64,000 bases of DNA from Actinernus sp. WN-2022 (Eukaryota > Cnidaria > Anthozoa > Actiniaria > Actinernidae), in NCBI GenBank assembly GCA_030867875.1, contig JAOWCC010000245.1:55973-119972 (forward strand), written 5' to 3'. Position 1 is the first letter of the stretch; each line of letters starts with the position of its first letter. The position numbers and the translations under genes are program-made. Of the stretch, positions 46,905 to 60,903 are shown piece by piece. The notes beneath the pieces are model-generated. The model saw nothing but the letters and a program-made list of their open reading frames with translations, made no database searches and had not been told where the DNA came from.

Positions 46905-49028
46905 CCGGGTAGGCAAAAAATCTTGGATTTCTGACAAAAAACTAAAACCCACTCAATATGCTTCAAAATGATCTCAAACAATCTCCTTGGTAGCTTCAGA
47001 ACATGAATGGACTAAGTTGGAGAAAGAATTGAAGAAAAAAATGAACATCTTCAAAAATGGTCAAATCTGGATATTTTTTGCCAGACCGGGTAGGCCAAAA
47101 ATCTCAGATTTCTGACAAAAACTAAAAACAACTCAATATGCTTCAAAATTATCTCAAACAATCTCCTTGGTAGCTTCAGAACACGAATGGATTAAGTTGG
47201 AGAAAGAATTGAAGAAAAAAATGAACATCTTCAAAAATGGTCAAATCTGGATATTTTTTGCCAGACCGGGTAGGCCAAAAATCTCAGATTTCTGACAAAA
47301 ACTAAAAACAACTCAATATGCTTCAAAATTATCTCAAACAATATGCTGATAGTTTGCAGACATGAATGGATTAAGTTGGAGAAAGAATTGAAGAAAAAAA
47401 TGAACATCTTCAAAAATGGTCGAATCTGGATATTTTTTGCCAGACCGGGTAGGCCAAAAATCTCAGATTTCTGACAAAAACTAAAAACAACTCAATATGC
47501 TTCAAAATTATCTCAAACAATCTCCTTGGTAGCTTCAGAACACGAATGGATTAAGTTGGAGAAAGAATTGAAGAAAAAAATGAACATCTTCAAAAATGGT
47601 CAAATCTGGATATTTTTTGCCAGACCGGTTAGGCCAAAAATCTCAGATTTCTGACAAAAACTAAAAACAACTCAATATGCTTCAAAATTATCTCAAACAA
47701 TATGCTGATAGTTTGCAGACATGAATGGATTAAGTTGGAGAAAGAATTGAAGAAAAAAATGAACATCTTCAAAAATGGTCGAATCTGGATATTTTTTGCC
47801 AGACTGGGTAGGCCAAAAATCTCAGATTTCTGACAAAAACTAAAAACAACTCAATATGCTTCAAAATTATCTCAAACAATCTCCTTGGTAGCTTCAGAAC
47901 ACGAATGGATTAAGTTGGAGAAAGAATTGAAGAAAAAAATGAACATCTTCAAAAATGGTCAAATCTGGATATTTTTTGCCAGACCGGGTAGGCCAAAAAT
48001 CTCAGATTTCTGACAAAAACTAAAAACAACTCAATATGCTTCAAAATTATCTCAAACAATATGCTGATAGTTTGCAGACATGAATGGATTAAGTTGGAGA
48101 AAGAATTGAAGAAAAAAATGAACATCTTCAAAAATGGTCGAATCTGGATATTTTTTGCCAGACCGGGTAGGCCAAAAATCTCAGATTTCTGACAAAAACT
48201 AAAAACAACTCAATATGCTTCAAAATTATCTCAAACAATATGCTGATAGTTTGCAGACATGAATGGATTAAGTTGGAGAAAGAATTGAAGAAAAAAATGA
48301 ACATCTTCAAAAATGGTCGAATCTGGATATTTTTTGCCAGACCGGGTAGGCGAAAAATCTCAGATTTCTGACAAAAACTAAAAACAACTCAATATGCTTC
48401 AAAATTATCTCAAACAATCTCCTTGGTAGCTTCAGAACACGAATGGATTAAGTTGGAGAAAGAATTGAAGAAAAAAATGAACATCTTCAAAAATGGTCAA
48501 ATCTGGATATTTTTTGCCAGACCGGGTAGGCCAAAAATCTCAGATTTCTGACAAAAACTAAAAACAACTCAATATGCTTCAAAATTATCTCAAACAATCT
48601 CCTTGGTAGCTTCAGAACACGAATGGATTAAGTTGGAGAAAGAATTGAAGAAAAAAATGAACATCTTCAAAAATGGTCAAATCTGGATATTTTTTGCCAG
48701 ACCGGGTAGGCCAAAAATCTCAGATTTCTGACAAAAACTAAAAACAACTCAATATGCTTCAAAATTATCTCAAACAATATGCTGATAGTTTGCAGACATG
48801 AATGGATTAAGTTGGAGAAAGAATTGAAGAAAAAAATCTACATCTTCAAAAATGGTAGGCGAAAAATCTCAGATTTCTGACAAAAAGTAAAAACCACTCA
48901 ATATGCTTCAAAATGATCTCAAACAATCTCCTTGGTAGCTTCAGAACATGAATGGACTAAGTTGGAGTAAGAATTGAAGAAAAAAATCAACATCTTCAAA
49001 AATGGTCAAATCTGGATTTTTTAGCCAG
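46905..49028 (+). repeat. Alternating A/B module, 2363-bp period
   Basis: After the post-insert B, class B monomers with CACGAATGG alternate with class A monomers. Two diagnostic junction changes are ACCGGTTAGG at about 47.63 kb and ACTGGGTAGG at about 47.80 kb. Both return exactly 2363 bp later. A junction-deleted unit at 48854 and a GGAGTAAG B monomer precede the next insert. Confidence 0.88.
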
Positions 49029-49267
49029 TGTCTATCCTTCATAACATACCTGAATATCCGCTCTCCTTTCTCGACACAATCATAACACGACCTCAATATC
49101 TTCCTGTCTCCACACATCAGAAGCAGTGTCTATCTTGTTTAGATGAGTTACGTTGTCAGGTCCCAGGAACTCCATGGCCAGTAGGTACATATCCTGTCGA
49201 GATATCGATATCGTTTAGCAGTTTATTCTGCATTTAAGGTACCGACCATTATGATAATTAGTAGACA
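49029..49267 (+). repeat. 239-bp insert copy 32 (subtype II)
   Basis: It differs from the majority at offsets 50-51 (AA for CT, positions 49078-49079) and offset 191 (C for A, position 49219). The flanking monomers also differ: GGAGTAAG on the left and GGCCAAAAATCTTGG on the right. Confidence 0.9.
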
Positions 49268-51211
49268 CCGGGTAGGCCAAAAATCTTGGATTTCTGACAA
49301 AAAACTAAAACCCACTCAATATGCTTCAAAATGATCTCAAACAATCTCCTTGGTAGCTTCAGAACATGAATGGACTAAGTTGGAGAAAGAATTGAAGAAA
49401 AAAATGAACATCTTCAAAAATGGTCAAATCTGGATATTTTTTGCCAGACCGGGTAGGCCAAAAATCTCAGATTTCTGACAAAAACTAAAAACAACTCAAT
49501 ATGCTTCAAAATTATCTCAAACAATCTCCTTGGTAGCTTCAGAACACGAATGGATTAAGTTGGAGAAAGAATTGAAGAAAAAAATGAACATCTTCAAAAA
49601 TGGTCAAATCTGGATATTTTTTGCCAGACCGGGTAGGCCAAAAATCTCAGATTTCTGACAAAAACTAAAAACAACTCAATATGCTTCAAAATTATCTCAA
49701 ACAATATGCTGATAGTTTGCAGACATGAATGGATTAAGTTGGAGAAAGAATTGAAGAAAAAAATGAACATCTTCAAAAATGGTCGAATCTGGATATTTTT
49801 TGCCAGACCGGGTAGGCCAAAAATCTCACATTTCTGACAAAAACTAAAAACAACTCAATATGCTTCAAAATTATCTCAAACAATCTCCTTGGTAGCTTCA
49901 GAACACGAATGGATTAAGTTGGAGAAAGAATTGAAGAAAAAAATGAACATCTTCAAAAATGGTCAAATCTGGATATTTTTTGCCAGACCGGTTAGGCCAA
50001 AAATCTCAGATTTCTGACAAAAACTAAAAACAACTCAATATGCTTCAAAATTATCTCAAACAATATGCTGATAGTTTGCAGACATGAATGGATTAAGTTG
50101 GAGAAAGAATTGAAGAAAAAAATGAACATCTTCAAAAATGGTCGAATCTGGATATTTTTTGCCAGACTGGGTAGGCCAAAAATCTCAGATTTCTGACAAA
50201 AACTAAAAACAACTCAATATGCTTCAAAATTATCTCAAACAATCTCCTTGGTAGCTTCAGAACACGAATGGATTAAGTTGGAGAAAGAATTGAAGAAAAA
50301 AATGAACATCTTCAAAAATGGTCAAATCTGGATATTTTTTGCCAGACCGGGTAGGCCAAAAATCTCAGATTTCTGACAAAAACTAAAAACAACTCAATAT
50401 GCTTCAAAATTATCTCAAACAATATGCTGATAGTTTGCAGACATGAATGGATTAAGTTGGAGAAAGAATTGAAGAAAAAAATGAACATCTTCAAAAATGG
50501 TCGAATCTGGATATTTTTTGCCAGACCGGGTAGGCCAAAAATCTCAGATTTCTGACAAAAACTAAAAACAACTCAATATGCTTCAAAATTATCTCAAACA
50601 ATATGCTGATAGTTTGCAGACATGAATGGATTAAGTTGGAGAAAGAATTGAAGAAAAAAATGAACATCTTCAAAAATGGTCGAATCTGGATATTTTTTGC
50701 CAGACCGGGTAGGCCAAAAATCTCAGATTTCTGACAAAAACTAAAAACAACTCAATATGCTTCAAAATTATCTCAAACAATCTCCTTGGTAGCTTCAGAA
50801 CACGAATGGATTAAGTTGGAGAAAGAATTGAAGAAAAAAATGAACATCTTCAAAAATGGTCAAATCTGGATATTTTTTGCCAGACCGGGTAGGCCAAAAA
50901 TCTCAGATTTCTGACAAAAACTAAAAACAACTCAATATGCTTCAAAATTATCTCAAACAATATGCTGATAGTTTGCAGACATGAATGGATTAAGTTGGAG
51001 AAAGAATTGAAGAAAAAAATCTACATCTTCAAAAATGGTAGGCGAAAAATCTCAGATTTCTGACAAAAAGTAAAAACCACTCAATATGCTTCAAAATGAT
51101 CTCAAACAATCTCCTTGGTAGCTTCAGAACATGAATGGACTAAGTTGGAGTAAGAATTGAAGAAAAAAATCAACATCTTCAAAAATGGTCAAATCTGGAT
51201 TTTTTAGCCAG
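49268..51211 (+). repeat. Alternating A/B module, second copy, one monomer shorter
   Basis: It repeats the module at 46.9-49.0 kb, including ACCGGTTAGG near 49.99 kb and ACTGGGTAGG near 50.17 kb, with an offset of 2363 bp for most of its length. The next insert comes after 2183 bp because one 180-bp class B monomer is missing near the end. One private change, CTCACATTTC, lies near 49.83 kb. Confidence 0.88.
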
Positions 51212-51450
51212 TGTCTATCCTTCATAACATACCTGAATATCCGCTCTCCTTTCTCGACACAATCATAACACGACCTCAATATCTTCCTGTCTCCACACAT
51301 CAGAAGCAGTGTCTATCTTGTTTAGATGAGTTACGTTGTCAGGTCCCAGGAACTCCATGGCCAGTAGGTACATATCCTGTCGAGATATCGATATCGTTTA
51401 GCAGTTTATTCTGCATTTAAGGTACCGACCATTATGATAATTAGTAGACA
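51212..51450 (+). repeat. 239-bp insert copy 33 (subtype II)
   Basis: Same three subtype II changes as the previous copy. Confidence 0.9.
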
Positions 51451-52887
51451 CCGGGTAGGCCAAAAATCTTGGATTTCTGACAAAAAACTAAAACCCACTC
51501 AATATGCTTCAAAATGATCTCAAACAATCTCCTTGGTAGCTTCAGAACATGAATGGACTAAGTTGGAGAAAGAATTGAAGAAAAAAATGAACATCTTCAA
51601 AAATGGTCAAATCTGGATATTTTTTGCCAGACCGGGTAGGCCAAAAATCTCAGATTTCTGAAAAAAACTAAAAACAACTCAATATGCTTCAAAATGATCT
51701 CAAACAATCTCCTTGGTAGCTTCAGAACATGAATGGACTAAGTTGGAGAAAGAATTGAAGAAAAAAATGAACATCTTCAAAAATGGTCAAATCTGGATAT
51801 TTTTTGCCAGACCGGGTAGGCCAAAAATCTCAGATTTCTGAAAAAAACTAAAAAAAACTCAATATGCTTCAAAATTATCTCAAACAATATGCTGATAGTT
51901 TGCAGACATGAATGGATTAAGTTGGAGAAAGAATTGAAGAAAAAAATGAACATCTTCAAAAATGGTCAAATCTGGATATTTTTTGCCAGACCGGGTAGGC
52001 GAAAAATCTCAGATTTCTGACAAAAACTAAAAACAACTCAATATGCTTCAAAATTATCTCAAACAATATGCTGATAGTTTGCAGACATGAATGGATTAAG
52101 TTGGAGAAAGAATTGAAGAAAAAAATGAACATCTTCAAAAATGGTCAAATCTGGATATTTTTTGCCAGACAGGGTAGGCCAAAAATCTCAGATTTCTGAA
52201 AAAAAACTAAAAACAACTCAATATGCTTCAAAATGATCTCAAACAATCTCCTTGGTAGCTTCAGAACATGAATGGACTAAGTTGGAGAAAGAATTGAAGA
52301 AAAAAATGAACATCTTCAAAAATGGTCAAATCTGGATATTTTTTGCCAGACCGGGTAGGCCAAAAATCTCAGATTTCTGAAAAAAACTAAAAACCACTCA
52401 ATATGCTTCAAAATGATCTCAAACAATCTCCTTGGTAGCTTCAGAACACGATTGGATTAAGTTGGAGAAAGAATTGAAGAAAAAAATGAACATCTTCAAA
52501 AATGGTCAAATCTGGATATTTTTTGCCAGACAGGGTAGGCCAAAAATCTCAGATTTCTGACAAAAACTAAAAACAACTCAATATGCTTCAAAATTATCTC
52601 AAACAATATGCTGATAGTTTGCAGACATCAATGGATTAAGTTGGAGAAAGAATTGAAGAAAAAAATGAACATCTTCAAAAATGGTCAAATCTGGATATTT
52701 TTTGCCAGACCGGGTAGGCCAAAAATCTCAGATTTCTGACAAAAACTAAAAACCACTCAATATGCTTCAAAATGATCTCAAACAATCTCCTTGGTAGCTT
52801 CAGAACATGAATGGACTAAGTTGGAGTAAGAATTGAAGAAAAAAATCAACATCTTCAAAAATGGTCAAATCTGGATTTTTTAGCCAG
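51451..52887 (+). repeat. Class B-rich module, 1676-bp period
   Basis: Several class B monomers with CTGAAAAAAACT, one A with ACTAAAAAAAACTC, and junctions reading CCAGACAGGG (about 52.17 and 52.53 kb). An A monomer with CATCAATGG lies at 52626-52634. It reaches the next insert without a junction-deleted unit, unlike most other inserts preceded by a non-spacer B monomer. Confidence 0.87.
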
Positions 52888-53126
52888 TGTCTATCCTTCA
52901 TAACATACCTGAATATCCGCTCTCCTTTCTCGACACAATCATAACACGACCTCAATATCTTCCTGTCTCCACACATCAGAAGCAGTGTCTATCTTGTTTA
53001 GATGAGTTACGTTGTCAGGTCCCAGGAACTCCATGGCCAGTAGGTACATATCCTGTCGAGATATCGATATCGTTTAGCAGTTTATTCTGCATTTAAGGTA
53101 CCGACCATTATGATAATTAGTAGACA
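52888..53126 (+). repeat. 239-bp insert copy 34 (subtype II)
   Basis: Third and last subtype II copy. The 1676-bp module after copy 33 begins again after this one. Confidence 0.9.
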
Positions 53127-56100
53127 CCGGGTAGGCCAAAAATCTTGGATTTCTGACAAAAAACTAAAACCCACTCAATATGCTTCAAAATGATCTCAAA
53201 CAATCTCCTTGGTAGCTTCAGAACATGAATGGACTAAGTTGGAGAAAGAATTGAAGAAAAAAATGAACATCTTCAAAAATGGTCAAATCTGGATATTTTT
53301 TGCCAGACCGGGTAGGCCAAAAATCTCAGATTTCTGAAAAAAACTAAAAACAACTCAATATGCTTCAAAATGATCTCAAACAATCTCCTTGGTAGCTTCA
53401 GAACATGAATGGACTAAGTTGGAGAAAGAATTGAAGAAAAAAATGAACATCTTCAAAAATGGTCAAATCTGGATATTTTTTGCCAGACCGGGTAGGCCAA
53501 AAATCTCAGATTTCTGAAAAAAACTAAAAAAAACTCAATATGCTTCAAAATTATCTCAAACAATATGCTGATAGTTTGCAGACATGAATGGATTAAGTTG
53601 GAGAAAGAATTGAAGAAAAAAATGAACATCTTCAAAAATGGTCAAATCTGGATATTTTTTGCCAGACCGGGTAGGCGAAAAATCTCAGATTTCTGACAAA
53701 AACTAAAAACAACTCAATATGCTTCAAAATTATCTCAAACAATATGCTGATAGTTTGCAGACATGAATGGATTAAGTTGGAGAAAGAATTGAAGAAAAAA
53801 ATGAACATCTTCAAAAATGGTCAAATCTGGATATTTTTTGCCAGACAGGGTAGGCCAAAAATCTCAGATTTCTGAAAAAAAACTAAAAACAACTCAATAT
53901 GCTTCAAAATTATCTCAAACAATATGCTGATAGTTTGCAGACATGAATGGATTAAGTTGGAGAAAGAATTGAAGAAAAAAATGAACATCTTCAAAAATGG
54001 TCAAATCTGGATATTTTTTGCCAGACCGGGTAGGCGAAAAATCTCAGATTTCTGACAAAAACTAAAAACAACTCAATATGCTTCAAAATTATCTCAAACA
54101 ATATGCTGATAGTTTGCAGACATGAATGGATTAAGTTGGAGAAAGAATTGAAGAAAAAAATGAACATCTTCAAAAATGGTCAAATCTGGATATTTTTTGC
54201 CAGACAGGGTAGGCCAAAAATCTCAGATTTCTGAAAAAAAACTAAAAACAACTCAATATGCTTCAAAATGATCTCAAACAATCTCCTTGGTAGCTTCAGA
54301 ACATGAATGGACTAAGTTGGAGAAAGAATTGAAGAAAAAAATGAACATCTTCAAAAATGGTCAAATCTGGATATTTTTTGCCAGACCGGGTAGGCCAAAA
54401 ATCTCAGATTTCTGAAAAAAACTAAAAACCACTCAATATGCTTCAAAATGATCTCAAACAATCTCCTTGGTAGCTTCAGAACACGATTGGATTAAGTTGG
54501 AGAAAGAATTGAAGAAAAAAATGAACATCTTCAAAAATGGTCAAATCTGGATATTTTTTGCCAGACAGGGTAGGCCAAAAATCTCAGATTTCTGACAAAA
54601 ACTAAAAACAACTCAATATGCTTCAAAATTATCTCAAACAATATGCTGATAGTTTGCAGACATCAATGGATTAAGTTGGAGAAAGAATTGAAGAAAAAAA
54701 TGAACATCTTCAAAAATGGTCAAATCTGGATATTTTTTGCCAGACCGGGTAGGCCAAAAATCTCAGATTTCTGACAAAAACTAAAAACAACTCAATATGC
54801 TTCAAAATTATCTCAAACAATCTCCTTGGTAGCTTCAGAACACGAATGGATTAAGTTGGAGAAAGAATTGAAGAAAAAAATGAACATCTTCAAAAATGGT
54901 CAAATCTGGATATTTTTTGCCAGACCGGGTAGGCCAAAAATCTCAGATTTCTGACAAAAACTAAAAACAACTCAATATGCTTCAAAATTATCTCAAACAA
55001 TATGCTGATAGTTTGCAGACATGAATGGATTAAGTTGGAGAAAGAATTGAAGAAAAAAATGAACATCTTCAAAAATGGTCAAATCTGGATATTTTTTGCC
55101 AGACCGGGTAGGCCAAAAATCTCAGATTTCTGACAAAAACTAAAAACAACTCAATATGCTTCAAAATTATCTCAAACAATATGCTGATAGTTTGCAGACA
55201 TGAATGGATTAAGTTGGAGAAAGAATTGAAGAAAAAAATGAACATCTTCAAAAATGGTCAAATCTGGATATTTTTTGCCAGACCGGGTAGGCGAAAAATC
55301 TCAGATTTCTGACAAAAACTAAAAACAACTCAATATGCTTCAAAATTATCTCAAACAATATGCTGATAGTTTGCAGACATGAATGGATTAAGTTGGAGAA
55401 AGAATTGAAGAAAAAAATGAACATCTTCAAAAATGGTCAAATCTGGATATTTTTTGCCAGACCGGGTAGGCGAAAAATCTCAGATTTCTGACAAAAACTA
55501 AAAACAACTCAATATGCTTCAAAATTATCTCAAACAATATGCTGATAGTTTGCAGACATGAATGGATTAAGTTGGAGAAAGAATTGAAGAAAAAAATGAA
55601 CATCTTCAAAAATGGTCAAATCTGGATATTTTTTGCCAGACCGGGTAGGCCAAAAATCTCAGATTTCTGACAAAAACTAAAAACAACTCAATATGCTTCA
55701 AAATTATCTCAAACAATCTCCTTGGTAGCTTCAGAACATGAATGGACTAAGTTGGAGAAAGAATTGAAGAAAAAAATTAACATCTTCAAAAATGGTCAAA
55801 TCTGGACATTTTTTGCCAGACCGGGTAGGCCAAAAATCTCAGATTTCTGAAAAAAAATAAAAACAACTCAATATGCTTCAAAATTATCTCAAACAATATG
55901 CTGATAGTTTGCAGACATGAATGGATTAAGTTGGAGAAAGAATTGAAGAAAAAAATGAACATCTTCAAAAATGGTCAAATCTGGATATTTTTTGCCAGAC
56001 CGGGTAGGCCAAAAATCTCAGATTTCTGACAAAAACTAAAAACAACTCAATATGCTTCAAAATGATCTCAAACAATCTCCTTGGTAGCTTCAGAACACGA

Positions 56101-59100
56101 ATGGATTAAGTTGGAGAAAGAATTGAAGAAAAAAATGAACATCTTCAAAAATGGTCAAATCTGGATATTTTTTGCCAGACCGGGTAGGCCAAAAATCTCA
56201 GATTTCTGACAAAAACTAAAAACAACTCAATATGCTTCAAAATTATCTCAAACAATATGCTGATAGTTTGCAGACATGAACGGATTAAGTTGGAGAAAGA
56301 ATTGAAGAAAAAAATGAACATCTTCAAAAATGGTCGAATCTGGATATTTTTTGCCAGACCGGGTAGGCCAAAAATCTCAGATTTCTGACAAAAACTAAAA
56401 ACAACTCAATATGCTTCAAAATTATCTCAAACAATATGCTGATAGTTTGCAGACATGAATGGATTAAGTTGGAGAAAGAATTGAAGAAAAAAAATGAACA
56501 TCTTCAAAAATGGTCGAATCTGGATATTTTTTGCCAGACCGGGTAGGGCAAAAATCTCAGATTTCTGACAAAAACTAAAAACAACTCAATATGCTTCAAA
56601 ATTATCTCAAACAATATGCTGATAGTTTGCAGACATGAATGGATTAAGTTGGAGAAAGAATTGAAGAAAAAAAATGAACATCTTCAAAAATGGTCAAATC
56701 TGGATATTTTTTGCCAGACCGGGTAGGCCAAAAATCTCAGATTTCTGACAAAAACTAAAAACAACTCAATATGCTTCAAAATTATCTCAAACAATATGCT
56801 GATAGTTTGCAGACATGAATGGATTAAGTTGGAGAAAGAATTGAAGAAAAAAATTAACATCTTCAAAAATGGTCAAATCTGGATATTTTTTGCCAGACCG
56901 GGTAGGCGAAAAATCTCAGATTTCTGACAAAAACTAAAAACAACTCAATATGCTTCAAAATTATCTCAAACAATATGCTGATAGTTTGCAGACATGAATG
57001 GATTAAGTTGGAGAAAGAATTGAAGAAAAAAATGAACATCTTCAAAAATGGTCAAATCTGGATATTTTTTGCCAGACCGGGTAGGCGAAAAATCTCAGAT
57101 TTCTGACAAAAACTAAAAACAACTCAATATGCTTCAAAATTATCTCAAACAATATGCTGATAGTTTGCAGACATGAATGGATTAAGTTGGAGAAAGAATT
57201 GAAGAAAAAAATGAACATCTTCAAAAATGGTCAAATCTGGATATTTTTTGCCAGACCGGGTAGGCCAAAAATCTCAGATTTCTGACAAAAACTAAAAACA
57301 ACTCAATATGCTTCAAAATTATCTCAAACAATCTCCTTGGTAGCTTCAGAACATGAATGGACTAAGTTGGAGAAAGAATTGAAGAAAAAAATTAACATCT
57401 TCAAAAATGGTCAAATCTGGATATTTTTTGCCAGACCGGGTAGGCCAAAAATCTCAGATTTCTGAAAAAAACTAAAAACAACTCAATATGCTTCAAAATT
57501 ATCTCAAACAATATGCTGATAGTTTGCAGACATGAATGGATTAAGTTGGAGAAAGAATTGAAGAAAAAAATGAACATCTTCAAAAATGGTCAAATCTGGA
57601 TATTTTTTGCCAGACCGGGTAGGCCAAAAATCTCAGATTTCTGACAAAAACTAAAAACAACTCAATATGCTTCAAAATTATCTCAAACAATCTCCTTGGT
57701 AGCTTCAGAACACGAATGGATTAAGTTGGAGAAAGAATTGAAGAAAAAAATGAACATCTTCAAAAATGGTCAAATCTGGATATTTTTTGCCAGACCGGGT
57801 AGGCCAAAAATCTCAGATTTCTGACAAAAACTAAAAACAACTCAATATGCTTCAAAATGATCTCAAACAATCTCCTTGGTAGCTTCAGAACACGAATGGA
57901 TTAAGTTGGAGAAAGAATTGAAGAAAAAAATGAACATCTTCAAAAATGGTCAAATCTGGATATTTTTTGCCAGACCGGGTAGGCCAAAAATCTCAGATTT
58001 CTGACAAAAACTAAAAACAACTCAATATGCTTCAAAATTATCTCAAACAATATGCTGATAGTTTGCAGACATGAACGGATTAAGTTGGAGAAAGAATTGA
58101 AGAAAAAAATGAACATCTTCAAAAATGGTCGAATCTGGATATTTTTTGCCAGACCGGGTAGGCCAAAAATCTCAGATTTCTGACAAAAACTAAAAACAAC
58201 TCAATATGCTTCAAAATTATCTCAAACAATATGCTGATAGTTTGCAGACATGAATGGATTAAGTTGGAGAAAGAATTGAAGAAAAAAAATGAACATCTTC
58301 AAAAATGGTCGAATCTGGATATTTTTTGCCAGACCGGGTAGGGCAAAAATCTCAGATTTCTGACAAAAACTAAAAACAACTCAATATGCTTCAAAATTAT
58401 CTCAAACAATATGCTGATAGTTTGCAGACATGAACGGATTAAGTTGGAGAAAGAATTGAAGAAAAAAATGAACATCTTCAAAAATGGTCGAATCTGGATA
58501 TTTTTTGCCAGACCGGGTAGGCCAAAAATCTCAGATTTCTGACAAAAACTAAAAACAACTCAATATGCTTCAAAATTATCTCAAACAATATGCTGATAGT
58601 TTGCAGACATGAATGGATTAAGTTGGAGAAAGAATTGAAGAAAAAAAATGAACATCTTCAAAAATGGTCGAATCTGGATATTTTTTGCCAGACCGGGTAG
58701 GGCAAAAATCTCAGATTTCTGACAAAAACTAAAAACAACTCAATATGCTTCAAAATTATCTCAAACAATATGCTGATAGTTTGCAGACATGAATGGATTA
58801 AGTTGGAGAAAGAATTGAAGAAAAAAAATGAACATCTTCAAAAATGGTCAAATCTGGATATTTTTTGCCAGACCGGGTAGGCCAAAAATCTCAGATTTCT
58901 GACAAAAACTAAAAACAACTCAATATGCTTCAAAATTATCTCAAACAATATGCTGATAGTTTGCAGACATGAATGGATTAAGTTGGAGAAAGAATTGAAG
59001 AAAAAAATGAACATCTTCAAAAATGGTCAAATCTGGATATTTTTTGCCAGACCGGGTAGGCGAAAAATCTCAGATTTCTGACAAAAACTAAAAACAACTC

Positions 59101-60664
59101 AATATGCTTCAAAATTATCTCAAACAATATGCTGATAGTTTGCAGACATGAATGGATTAAGTTGGAGAAAGAATTGAAGAAAAAAATGAACATCTTCAAA
59201 AATGGTCAAATCTGGATATTTTTTGCCAGACCGGGTAGGCGAAAAATCTCAGATTTCTGACAAAAACTAAAAACAACTCAATATGCTTCAAAATTATCTC
59301 AAACAATATGCTGATAGTTTGCAGACATGAATGGATTAAGTTGGAGAAAGAATTGAAGAAAAAAATGAACATCTTCAAAAATGGTCAAATCTGGATATTT
59401 TTTGCCAGACCGGGTAGGCCAAAAATCTCAGATTTCTGACAAAAACTAAAAACAACTCAATATGCTTCAAAATTATCTCAAACAATCTCCTTGGTAGCTT
59501 CAGAACATGAATGGACTAAGTTGGAGAAAGAATTGAAGAAAAAAATTAACATCTTCAAAAATGGTCAAATCTGGATATTTTTTGCCAGACCGGGTAGGCC
59601 AAAAATCTCAGATTTCTGAAAAAAACTAAAAACAACTCAATATGCTTCAAAATTATCTCAAACAATATGCTGATAGTTTGCAGACATGAATGGATTAAGT
59701 TGGAGAAAGAATTGAAGAAAAAAATGAACATCTTCAAAAATGGTCAAATCTGGATATTTTTTGCCAGACCGGGTAGGCCAAAAATCTCAGATTTCTGACA
59801 AAAACTAAAAACAACTCAATATGCTTCAAAATGATCTCAAACAATCTCCTTGGTAGCTTCAGAACACGAATGGATTAAGTTGGAGAAAGAATTGAAGAAA
59901 AAAATGAACATCTTCAAAAATGGTCAAATCTGGATATTTTTTGCCAGACCGGGTAGGCCAAAAATCTCAGATTTCTGACAAAAACTAAAAACAACTCAAT
60001 ATGCTTCAAAATGATCTCAAACAATCTCCTTGGTAGCTTCAGAACACGAATGGATTAAGTTGGAGAAAGAATTGAAGAAAAAAATGAACATCTTCAAAAA
60101 TGGTCGAATCTGGATATTTTTTGCCAGACCGGGTAGGGCAAAAATCTCAGATTTCTGACAAAAACTAAAAACAACTCAATATGCTTCAAAATTATCTCAA
60201 ACAATATGCTGATAGTTTGCAGACATGAATGGATTAAGTTGGAGAAAGAATTGAAGAAAAAAAATGAACATCTTCAAAAATGGTCAAATCTGGATATTTT
60301 TTGCCAGACCGGGTAGGCCAAAAATCTCAGATTTCTGACAAAAACTAAAAACAACTCAATATGCTTCAAAATTATCTCAAACAATATGCTGATAGTTTGC
60401 AGACATGAATGGATTAAGTTGGAGAAAGAATTGAAGAAAAAAATGAACATCTTCAAAAATGGTCAAATCTGGATATTTTTTGCCAGACCGGGTAGGCCAA
60501 AAATCTCAGATTTCTGACAAAAACTAAAAACAACTCAATATGCTTCAAAATTATCTCAAACAATATGCTGATAGTTTGCAGACATGAATGGATTAAGTTG
60601 GAGAAAGAATTGAAGAAAAAAATGAACATCTTCAAAAATGGTCAAATCTGGATTTTTTAGCCAG
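53127..60664 (+). repeat. Longest insert-free stretch, 7.5-kb A/B mosaic
   Basis: The first part repeats 51.5-52.7 kb, with CCAGACAGGG junctions at about 53.84, 54.20 and 54.56 kb and CATCAATGG at about 54.66 kb. From 54.9 kb a second motif takes over. Two CGAAAA A units, a B with AAATTAACATC, an A with CTGAAAAAAACT, a CACGAATGG B and CATGAACGG A units appear at about 55.25, 56.86 and 59.02 kb. GGGCAAAA A8 units fall between. A short hypervariable patch near 55.80-55.86 kb has TGGACATTTT and CTGAAAAAAAATAAAAAC. Confidence 0.85.
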
Positions 60665-60903
60665 TGTCTATCCTTCATAACATACCTGAATATCCGCTCT
60701 CCTTTCTCGACACCTTCATAACACGACCTCAATATCTTCCTGTCTCCACACATCAGAAGCAGTGTCTATCTTGTTTAGATGAGTTACGTTGTCAGGTCCC
60801 AGGAACTCCATGGCCAGTAGGTACATATCCTGTCGAGATATCGATATCGTTTAGAAGTTTATTCTGCATTTAAGGTACCGACCATTATGATAATTAGTAG
60901 ACA
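60665..60903 (+). repeat. 239-bp insert copy 35, class A left flank
   Basis: Majority form, 7777 bp after the previous insert. The left flank is class A, as at 44905, 45502 and 63236. Confidence 0.9.

Noticed and set aside
53127..60664. Hidden gene or RNA gene in the insert-free stretch
   Set aside because: Every base is accounted for by consecutive monomers. There is no unique sequence.
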